A stretch of 64,000 bases of DNA from positions 7,564,001 to 7,628,000 of the forward strand of contig NC_084924.1 in the NCBI RefSeq assembly GCF_958298935.1. The letters are read 5' to 3'. Source of the DNA: Phragmites australis. Lineage: Eukaryota > Streptophyta > Magnoliopsida > Poales > Poaceae. This document shows, one piece after another, positions 55,231 to 64,000 of the stretch; position 1 is the stretch's first letter, and each line of letters opens with the position of its first letter. Made by a program: the position numbers and the translations under genes. Below the pieces are notes generated by a model that was not told where the DNA came from, ran no database searches, and saw nothing but the letters and a program-made list of their open reading frames with translations.

Positions 55231-57780
55231 TATCTTTATCTATTTTTTTTATAAAAACGTGCAGAGTGAACTCGTTAAAAAATATTTGGACAACAGCTCC
55301 AACATGACGCGAGCAATGAGGGTGGCAGTGGAGGTTAAGGCGGAGAAAGAGAGGGCAAGGCAACTGGGGAAGGCGCTCAAGTGCGGCCTAAAATGTAGCA
55401 GATATTCTGAAATCGCTAAGAAACCCGAATATTAATTAATGCTATGCAAATGTAAGTAAACATATCTGAGAGGAAAATGCATCTAAGAAAATCTGAAGTG
55501 GATGCGCTGAAACCCGAAGGGGATACCCGCTGCATTTGGATCCAGCTGACCACGCTCGCCCCGTTGGATCTGCATGGGGGCATTGGAACACGCTACTAGC
55601 GTGACACTACCCCGTGACAGTGTGACTCTGTAGCTCTTGCTGTGCGCAAGGCCGCAGGCTGAAACCTCACGGGCCTAGATGTTGACAAATTAACGTCTGA
55701 AAGATTGGCAGAGCGGACTCGTTACACAGCACTTGGATGGCAGCGAGGCAATTTTCTGGCAGACGAGACCACCTAGGCAGCAGTTGGACGTGTTGTGAGC
55801 ACTGACGGCAGCTACGGTTGCAGTGCTGGCACAGCAGCGCTAGCTACGGAGTCCACGTAATCAAAGCGCCCCGCTGCAACCCCCGGTTGGGCCCGGAAGA
55901 GGATCTTTGACGTAATTATACTAACTGTTGATATGTATGTTAATTATTAGTGAGTCTCACATGTCAATGACGGTGTCATCCTTATAATTATAGGATAGAC
56001 GTGAAGCGATTCGTAAATCATATATACTAGTTAGTTAATTAAATTATACAGGTATTTATTGATGTTCCATGTCTATTCTTATACAGTTATATCAAAGGAA
56101 TAACTTCTAATTGGACAGCCGGGTTAAATAAACGGCCAGCGGCGGTGGAAAAAAATAGATGTTGGTTTTCCAAGCACTTCACGCTGAACTTGCAAAGCGG
56201 CCAAGCCGGCGGGCGGCGGCATCAAAGCGTGGAAGCATGGCATGAGTTTCACAACGGCCGGGTGGCGGCTGTCGTCACGAGCGCGTAAGCGGTGTACCTG
56301 TGAGGCGGCGGCGGCGACGTGCGCGATCGCACAAAAGCGGTGGCGCACGTACCGGCTCCGTGCGCTCGCTCTGTTCGGTGCCGGAATCGGTGGCTTCCTC
56401 TGCGTGGGCCGGGTCCGGTACGTAGCGCCTGCAGGCCACGGTGACGACATTGGCCCCTTTGGGACATCTCGTGGTGGGAAAACAGCGAACTGGCCCCTCC
56501 AAATGGCGCGCTTCTTTCCTGATTTTCACCAACTCGATTTTGGAACGTCCCCCTCGTACAACTAAAAAGCAGAAACGGTTGAAACCCATCTTCTCTCAGC
56601 TGCAATAGTCCTTTACGGGCTAAGAAAACAGTCTGCCACTAATGTTTGAAGTTATTTAACCGCACTTACACCCAGCTACCCTCATGCTACGGTGTAATAG
56701 AATCAGATACAGACAGATATAATTTATTTTGTATCATATTTTATATTTTTTAAATATATTTTATTTTATATTTTTTCTCAAAGTCAGAGCGGACAGTGTC
56801 GTAAGCTTTCGGTTAGTCAGATAGATAGAAATTTTTTATTTTATTTGCGTCCTCATACGACACATTAAATAATAAAGATGTGTAATTAATTAAAGTGAGT
56901 CTAGAGAGAGTGATTGTTAAAATATGAAAATAAGAGCATTCAATATTACCTGTCTACGTATGTATGATAATATCTATATATTATCATATTTTAAGTAAAA
57001 TTCTAATAAATTTTTTTTAACACATAATATTTAGATGTTTCAGATAGATAACAGTCATTTTTACCCTATCTTAATTTTTTCTCAGATAAAAATCAAACAC
57101 AGATAATATCGAATAGCCATTATTACATCTTATATTCATTTCATAAACCTTCGATTGGTCGAACGAACAGAAAATATCCACGCAATTTTCACTCCTACCT
57201 CAGCCATTAGCTCGACTCCACCCGTGCAAGCGAGACTGACGCGGGAGAGACGCGATTAGGGTGCTGTCCGCTCCCTCCAGCGCCCATGACGCCTTCGTCG
57301 CCCCAAGGTGGATCTGGCCACACTTCGGCGGCGGTGGCGCAACCGCGCAAGTCGGGCTTACTTGGCATCAGGTGTTCCGCTAGAAATTCTTGCATAATGG
57401 AACGTGTCTACATTTTCTCTGTTGTTTAACCATAATTGTCTTATCACTTTAACTGCTTCGGTTGGCTGAAAGAGGGTGCCTGGATGCGGTTATGTGACAG
57501 GATCTATCTGTGATGAAAGATTCGGTTGGCTGAGGCTCTTTAAAGTTATGGATTTCAGGAGTTTAGTTGTCCCTTCTGTCGCTAGCACTTCGTTGCAGTT
57601 TAAGTGTTCTCACTTGACGATGAGTAGTATAAAATTATTATATCTGTATATTTTAGAATTTTTTTATTCTCGAAATATATTTTTATCTTTGAGAAAAGAA
57701 TCCTTGGATGTACAGATATTGCCTGCAGATACCTATGGTATATCATAAATAAGAGAGTTTATCTCTAAGAATAAAAATAA
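55231..57780. other. Unassigned region with small gene-like fragments
   Basis: 55217-55435 (+) gives a 72-codon frame with a Lys/Glu/Arg-rich helix (AMRVAVEVKAEKERARQ) but no recognised family. 56124-56605 is GC-rich and open in several frames on both strands, so none is credible alone. 57250-57395 (+) reads a short frame MTPSSPQGGSGHTS that looks like a gene start but decays at once. The rest is AT-rich without transposon ends I could define. Confidence 0.35.
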
Positions 57781-58188
57781 AGACTCTAGAGGTTGTGCGA
57801 TGCCCCTTATATACGCAGAGTCTGGGGACTATACGGAGGACAACTAGAGGCAAGCAGAGACAGTTCAACTCAAGCCATTACATGTCATTGAAGCATACAG
57901 GAGTTCTGTATTCACCAAGCCTTTTGTTGTTAGATCTATATTAACGTCTTCCCCTGACTATACGTAAGGAAGTCATCCGACTAGGTTAAATTCATCTAGA
58001 CTAGCCACACACTCTTTTGTCACAGTCTCAGAGATCAATACAAGAGAAACATAACGTATGACTATTATCCTAAGAGAGGTCTGAACCTGTACAAAAATCT
58101 CTATGTGTGTTTCTTTGATTCGTCTACTCGAAGTATCCCATCTCTTTTGTAAGTTTGTAAGATCGACGGTTCATCAATCGTTGCCAGC

Positions 58189-58207
58189 TGGCGTCATCCG
58201 TATGGAT
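58189..58207 (+). other. Primer-binding-site-like sequence of the Gypsy relic
   Basis: TGGCGTCATCCGTATGGAT resembles the TGGCGCC-starting region found just after the 5' LTR in many grass Gypsy elements, with substitutions. Position between the LTR-like tail and gag supports it. Confidence 0.45.
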
Positions 58208-58755
58208 CATGACAATAGTCGTTGAAACATCTACACACAACATGCCTTCAATTTTGTCCAAGCCTGATCCGAGGATCAGCTTTTCGGACGAGGGGTTCTA
58301 CGACAACTTTACACCTTCAATCAACAAATCAATGATCGTTCACATGAACTTCGACGAAGAACTATCTGGCGACGATTCAAGCAACAAAGTAAGTTGCTTC
58401 ATAGTGATTGAGAAGTACAATGAGAGCACAAATCCAAGCGGTTGGTGGGGACGATAAGGTAATGACGAATTACCTCCTCATGACCTTGAAGGGGTAGCCA
58501 GAAACTGGCTAACCAACCTATCGCTAGGAATAATTTACTCGTAGAAACAACTTTGTGATGTATTCCGAGCTAACATCTAGAGTATGTACATTAGTCCTGG
58601 CATGTAAAATGATCTCTACCGTTGTGAGCAGATATAGAAAGAAACCCTACATGAATTTGTGCATCGCTTTAACAACACCCGAAACACCATCCCCACTTAG
58701 GCATTTAGACAAGGATTCTATTAGCCTATCGCTCTCCATGATGTGAGCGAGTTGG
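58205..58755 (+). pseudogene. Gypsy gag relic
   Basis: An N-terminal part is open at 58209-58457. The capsid-like block follows with LEGVARNWLTNL, QLCDVFRANI, NDLYRCEQ and EFVHRFNNTRNTIP, a string I recognise from grass Gypsy gag polyproteins. Stops and frameshifts interrupt it. It ends at SELEKM, where the integrase starts without the intervening pol domains. Confidence 0.75.
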
Positions 58756-59665
58756 AAAAAATGTGTACCAGATGTCAATTTTATAGTAGAAGTGTACATC
58801 AACCCACTCAAGTTTTACAGACGATCTCCTTGTCATGGCCATTCAAGACTTGAGGCTGGATATTCTGGGGCATTTCCTGGTATCATCTGGGGCTTCAAGT
58901 TCATATTCGTTGCAATTGATACTTTCACCAAGTGGATTGAAGTAGAGCCAATTGACAAAATCACCTCGGTGGTGACCAAGAAATTCATCATGAAAAGCAT
59001 GATGACAATGTTCAGCGTCTCGAGTAGGATTATCACTGATAATGGCACTTAGTTCTCCAGCGCAACATTCATCGATTACTATGAAGGACTAGGCACCATG
59101 ATATGCTTTGCATCCGTGGCTCATCCACAAAGCAACGGATAGGTCGAGCGGGCAAATGGTCTGGTACTCCAAGGAATCAGGACTCGTGTCTTCAACCACT
59201 TATCCGCCCACGCTCAAGCCTGAGCTTCTGAGTTGCCTAATGTACTTTGAGCACTCCAAATGACATCCTGCAGGGCGACGGGTGAAACAACTTTCTTCCT
59301 AGTCTAGGAGCTGAAACAATGGTACCCTATAAACTAAAGATCAAATTTCCCATCGTCGAACAATACGTCGATAAGGATAAAATCTCGAGAAGGCAAGATG
59401 ACTTCAATGTTCTCGAAGAAAAAAGGACACAGGCTAATACGATCAACATGGTACCAACAAGCTCTCTGGTGCTACCACGATCAAAACATCTGCAATAGAT
59501 CTATCAAACCCGGAGATCTAGTTCTACGACTCGCACAGAGCTAGAAAAATAACAACAAACTATCTCCAAAGTGGGAGGGTCCTTATAGAGTGGTCGAGTC
59601 TAACCTACCAAAATCGTATATGTTAGCTATGGAAGATGGTCAAGTCCTTAAAAACTCTTGAAATA
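58756..59665 (+). pseudogene. Gypsy integrase relic
   Basis: Opens with CTRCQFYSR (end of the zinc-binding HHCC domain), then the catalytic core: FVAIDTFTKWIEVEPI (first Asp region), RIITDNGT (second Asp region), and CFASVAHPQSNG.VERANGLVLQGI, which holds the catalytic Glu. The core is followed by TGETTFFLV and a C-terminal PGDLVLR...KLSPKWEGPY.V segment. Stops occur, for example after DNGT and after QSNG. The domain inserts retroelement cDNA in active relatives; this copy is dead. Confidence 0.85.
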
Positions 59666-59989
59666 TCGACCTGTTTTGTAAGTTCTATGTATAAGTACTT
59701 AGGATATATTTTGCAATATTAGTTGTCATATTAAATAGATCAATATATATCATTTTTCCTATTTTGATCGAATGTCTTAAAAACTAAGATAAGCCGCTAT
59801 TCGGGTACTTACGTCTATGCGCGCACTCGGGTTTCTAGACTGTCTATCCGGGAACTCCTCCCTAATAACAAGTGGGGGCTTCACATGTACTCGGACTACA
59901 AAAACATGTCATGTGCGCCATAAAAATGATTTCTGACGAGAAGGGAAGAACACCTTTAGGGACTGCGGAGAACTGAAATAACAATGATA

Positions 59990-62400
59990 TCGCTTAGTGG
60001 GGGGTGAATATGCATTTTTTAAAACTTCATCCCCTTGTTCAATAGTTGGCCTAAACTCGTAGCGGAAATAATCTAACGGACTTTTCACAAGTCAAAAACT
60101 TAAATATACTAAGCTCAACTAGTGCACAATCACCTTAAACAAATGTGAAGTTTACAACTCTAGGGTGACAAAGATTATTCAAATCTAGCAAGATATACAA
60201 GAGATTCTAATCGGAAGGTCTGAACCTACTGATCCGATGTTCCGATACTATTTATTGAATGTTCTAATACTATTCATCGGATATTTAAAAATAGTTAGAT
60301 TAAATCTCACGAAATTAACTCAATACACATACAAATAAGCATACAAGCAATAAAAATCAATGTAATGCACAAGAGTAAGGAAATACAGAGACAAATGATT
60401 TATTATCTAAGTTCAGATATCCACCGATATCGTACGTCTCCGTTGAGGAATCTCAGTCACACTTGAGCCAGGTCTCTCTCTCTCTCTCTCTCTCTCTTCT
60501 TACTTGCAGCCATCCTCCCACCCTTTGTTGCCGATTTATAACCATGTAAGGGTAAAATAGTCCTATTTCTGGTCAATCTCTCTGACTTGATGTCGTGAAC
60601 CATCCGTTACAAAGTAAGGGCAAGTCGATGACTTCAAATCGGAAAAGCAGGGGTAATAATGCAAAGTGCAAATTCGAGAGGACAAACAGACAATTAGGAA
60701 CCAAAGTAGGGGCACTGAGGCATTTGACCCTTCTTTTAATGCACATTAAATCCCTATTAACCCACGATGACTCCAAATAATTCTTAATAAATGCTAATAA
60801 TTACCAATAATTCCAATGAACCCTAGGAAAACACCATATTACTTTGAAAAATTCCAAAAAAATTCCTATTCCCTTATACCATCCTATATTTTCCCCTTTC
60901 TCTTGAGATAATATTTCGAGAGCCTGTTGTAACTCTGTTTCAATCGTTTTCTTTGCCAGAAATTCACAAAAAAAATCTTAAATCAACTAATTAAGATGTC
61001 ATGAGTTCTATTTGGTTCTTTTTGGCTCTTGTTGTTTATTTGCCTTGTTTTATTTTCACAACTAGACGTTGACGTCTCAGAGGAGCTAGGAGGATTTCAA
61101 TTCAAGGAATTCGAAGACCCCACTGAGCTCCTGGAAGGCAAGTTGTCATTGACACATTTCATACATATTATTGTAAATTTTTTATTTACAAAATTGCATG
61201 TTAATAATTTGTTGGGAAACTCAAGTTAGACTATACCTTTGACTCTCCTTATTTTCCTTCTCACCTCGGTTTTGGTGAAAATATGGGAAGGGTAGGATAT
61301 GCTTAGCCTCACTTTGGGATTTTTGGTAAACATGATCATCCAATGAAATGCGATAATGGTATTATGTAACCAAGATAAAACTTGAGATAATTTTTGTAGC
61401 AACAAGGAGTTAGGATTCGAGCAAGTGGCTTATGGAGGCCGGTGCAGATTGCATGAGATCTCGAGATGTGGTAATCTTGCTTACATAGATTAAGGATTAG
61501 TTCATGGTGCGATTAGATCGAGCATAACAGTACAGCCACAAGTCAAATATGGAATTAGCTTGGCCGATTAATTAGTTTTCTCCCAATATAGTGTATATCA
61601 GATAGTGGTATAGGGACAGAATGATGTACTTTCTGGAACTATCTGGTGCAAGAGGGGGGGTTTGGAGTGGAGGGTGTACTCCCACATGGATGAAACCTTT
61701 GTGGGTAGCCATATGTTGGAATGGGTTTTGTAAAGGCATAGTAGTGATTTCTAACCACATAAACCTCAAAAGTGTGTAAGTGTTTGATCGACATATGCAA
61801 AACAGGAAATCACGACTTGTAGATAAAGTATACAATCTCTTTATAATGTAAAACTAATTAATCAGTAGTGCTCATGGTCATGAGTGATGAGTAAAGCCAC
61901 ATATGATTAGAATCAACTTGGTGGATCGATTTGGTTGACCAAGATGATGGGAAGTATGGTTTGGAGTGGTTGGAACCCTAGTTGGAGTAAGGTGATTGGA
62001 ACCTCGCGTTTCGGTGGTTGTAACCAATGGTTAGGTTAAGATGGTTGAAATCTTATCTGGTTGTTGTTTAATCGTCATTTAATTCAATTATTGTTTTAAA
62101 TAAATTATGATTTTATGCAAATATACCCTTGTTGGCCTTATTCTTGTGCTCAGCCCCATTTGCATATTTACCACAACTTGTGGAGTATGATATATACTCA
62201 TACTTGCTTAAAACCTATGATACTTAGTCAGGGAAGAGTTTGAGGACTATCAAGATGATGGCACATTCTAGTCGGTGCTCTTCGTCGATTGCATGTGGAG
62301 TCGCCTAGAATAATTGAAGACTACGCTAGCTATGGTTTTATTTGTATTTTTAACCCTTGAAGATCCTCTTTATAAGAATGAATTTACATTAAAGATTTAA
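59990..62400. other. LTR-retroelement-like non-coding debris
   Basis: 59995-60500 resembles copia-type LTR text of grasses (GTGGGGGGTGAATATGC, TACGTCTCCGTTGAGGAA). 61060-61150 has a short frame DVDVSEELGGFQFKEFEDP that I have seen as repetitive text. 62080-62330 has CTTGTGGAGTATGATATATACTCA, like the 3' region of high-copy LTR elements. No complete LTR pair or coding domain was found. A second short frame (62753-62953, -) is unassigned. Confidence 0.4.
60473..60496. repeat. (TC)n microsatellite
   Basis: A 12-unit TC run in the LTR-like debris. Confidence 0.95.
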
Positions 62401-62959
62401 GGGGCAATTTGCTAAATACCATTATAAAAGTTACAAAAGTTAAAATATACCATCGATATAAAGACGACACGTGAGTCCTGAACCTATATATCATCCTCAT
62501 AACCAATGATATTTTTCAATATGAGCATTTTTACGATAGTATCCACCTAATTTTGCTAAAGATTAATGATATTGTTTTGTTATCGTATACAAAGTTCTTG
62601 TATATTGAGATTGATTCCTAGCTCAGTTTATGAAAGAGATTGGACTTATCTTATTCTGATCTCCACATAATGTAACCAACTTTTTATTGTCATACTTTAC
62701 CTTTATATGAAATTAATGATACTAAAATGTTTCCATCTTTAAATTAAAAAAATTAATAAAAATAATGATAGAAACGCTTATTCAAAAGCCAAACAAGTTC
62801 ATACGATCCAAGAGTTTTAATAATCATTACACACTTAGGACAAATAATCTCCCAAAAGAAAATTAGGATTGCTAAAGGGCTAGTTGATTCTTCATGAAAC
62901 AGCTTGTTAGGACAGCCAGCTTCTTCGAAAAAAGCTATCCTAAATTGGGCCATTGTTTT

Positions 62960-63065
62960 CTGGCTTATCGTTCACACAGAAACGGAGGTTCTACTCAAGA
63001 TAAACTGAAGTTCTCTGGCTCATCGTTCACACAGAAATGGAGGTTCTACTCAAGATAAACTGAAG
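62960..63065. repeat. 55-bp tandem duplication downstream of the rRNA methyltransferase gene
   Basis: Copies at 62960-63014 and 63015-63065 share CACACAGAAA.GGAGGTTCT and TCAAGATAAACTGAAG, with two or three mismatches. It lies about 190 bp beyond the stop codon, perhaps in the 3' UTR. Confidence 0.88.
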
Positions 63066-63255
63066 CTGGATCAGAGCACTGGCGTGCTGATGCAGTGGAA
63101 TTATTCTCCATGATTCTGCTTCTTAAGTCCAACTGTATCTTGAATAACATTTCATGGCAATAATCACCCAAAAGTTTTCTTTGAAGATATCGCCTCAAAA
63201 GTTACGAACACAATTAGATCACAAAGAAGCACATGACTGACAAACTGTACATTGA

Positions 63256-63966
63256 CTACCTGCATTCCTGCGTTTCTTGGTGTTCAGCATCTGACCATAG
63301 CATCAGAGCAGATAGGAGTGAAATTGTGGCCGTCTCAACTCGTAGCCTGCATGGACCAAGACCGACAGGGGCTGCACCTGCTGATTTCAATGCATGTACC
63401 TCCTCTTCCGTGAAGTCTGAGGAACATGGATGTTAGATCCATGGACATAATAATAAACATCGGTTGATTTTGGACATTAGATTCTTTTGTGTCAAAGTTA
63501 AAAGTGCTATAATCCTCTAAGTAGTCTTTGAGGCTATAAAATTTAGCATGGCTGAAATTTGATGTAATCCCATTACATTTTTAACAACTCTGCTAATGTT
63601 TCATGTATGAATCTACATTTTTTATCCATACTTTGCTACTGTTTTGTTTAACATCTCGATATTTAATTTGCATTATATAATCACTTGCTCACAAGTGCAA
63701 GCAACAATAACAAATGAAAATCATGCTGAACATATTTGGAATAAGCAAGTAATAAGCATCTGGGTGAAAAATTCCAGTTTCAACTGGCCAGTGTCACTCT
63801 TATAGTCTTATTTAAATAATTAGATGTGAATCAACTCTAGATTTTGCTTACCTCCTTCAGGCCCAATAATCAAAATCCCGCTTTGTTCATTGCTGGATTT
63901 TGGAAGAGCGCTTAAAAGAGGAGGTGCTTCCGCTGATGCTAAGAAAGCAAGCTTTGACTGTGACAC
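63256..63966 (-). CDS. RsmE-type 16S rRNA (uracil-N3) methyltransferase, last two exons (partial)
   Basis: Minus-strand exons 63966-63852 and 63416-63256 are joined by a GT-AG intron (63417-63851). Together they read ...LIIGPEG|DFTEEEVHAL, AAPVGLGPCRLRVETATISLLSALMLW, then a short tail and stop. GPEG and LG..RLR.ETA are the signature of the RsmE family, a SPOUT (trefoil-knot) methyltransferase that makes m3U near the 3' end of 16S rRNA. The canonical second Gly of GPEGG is Asp here. In plants such enzymes usually serve chloroplast or mitochondrial ribosomes, but the N-terminus with any transit peptide lies beyond the window edge. The last 52 codons end at TAG (63258-63256). The gene appears intact as far as seen. 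Confidence 0.88.
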
Positions 63967-64000
63967 CTGATAGCAAAAAAGGATACCAATAGAAAAAAAA

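Larger units (their letters stand above)
57780..59990 (+). mobile_element. Gypsy-type LTR retrotransposon relic with large internal deletion
   Basis: A 5' LTR-like tail (ending about 58185) is followed by a primer-binding-like site, a gag piece and an integrase piece. Protease, RT and RNase H are missing, so gag joins the integrase zinc-binding part near 58755. After the integrase the sequence continues as 3' non-coding to about 59990. A matching 3' LTR was not identified, so ends are approximate. Both genes carry stops. Confidence 0.72.

Noticed and set aside
56124..56605. A GC-rich gene on either strand
   Set aside because: Several overlapping frames on both strands are open from composition alone, with no domain or splice support.

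Overview
The window reads as nuclear DNA of a grass (Poaceae, probably panicoid-like; the species cannot be fixed from sequence alone). The evidence is GT-AG introns, GC-rich grass-type first exons, and a dense load of typical grass transposons: L1-type LINEs, CACTA, Mutator-like (MULE), Ac/Ds-type hAT, Gypsy, a tRNA-derived SINE and MITEs. Most long open frames are transposon relics or artefacts of repeats. Five host genes are supported: an uncharacterised small protein (14222-14644, -), an LCAT-like acyltransferase/phospholipase (27317-28746, +), a BSD-domain protein (33418-38490, +), a four-ACT-domain ACR-type protein (38993-41003, -, tail to tail with the BSD gene) and the 3' end of an RsmE-type rRNA methyltransferase (63256-63966, -, running off the right edge).

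Layout. 1-4640: degenerate LINE on the minus strand. 5735-12385: decayed CACTA element with a minus-strand TNP2-like transposase, hit by a long-TIR Mutator-type foldback element (5921-6750, 9-bp target duplication) and by a solo LTR (9962-11540, 5-bp duplication TCTTA). The LTR carries six exact 73-bp G-box-centred repeats. 12479-12745: NB-ARC gene fragment. 15873-22347: a MULE with three relic genes (MURA transposase, plant mobile domain protein, GRF-like zinc finger/coiled coil). 20661-26864: a tandem segmental duplication covering the right end of that MULE plus flank; each copy later took a different Ds-like hAT insertion, one of which holds a SINE. 29666-30486: second foldback element. 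42654-49920: a second MULE with the same three-gene set. 50823-52058: small CACTA element carrying a TOM7 pseudogene. 52741-55230: second LINE, plus strand. 57780-59990: Gypsy relic with gag joined to integrase by deletion. 59990-62400: LTR-element-like debris.

The genes form no pathway. The most notable theme is the repeated MURA + PMD + GRF-like zinc finger cassette in two divergent MULEs, together with a nesting order readable from target-site duplications. All calls come from reading translations and repeats by eye; no database search was run.
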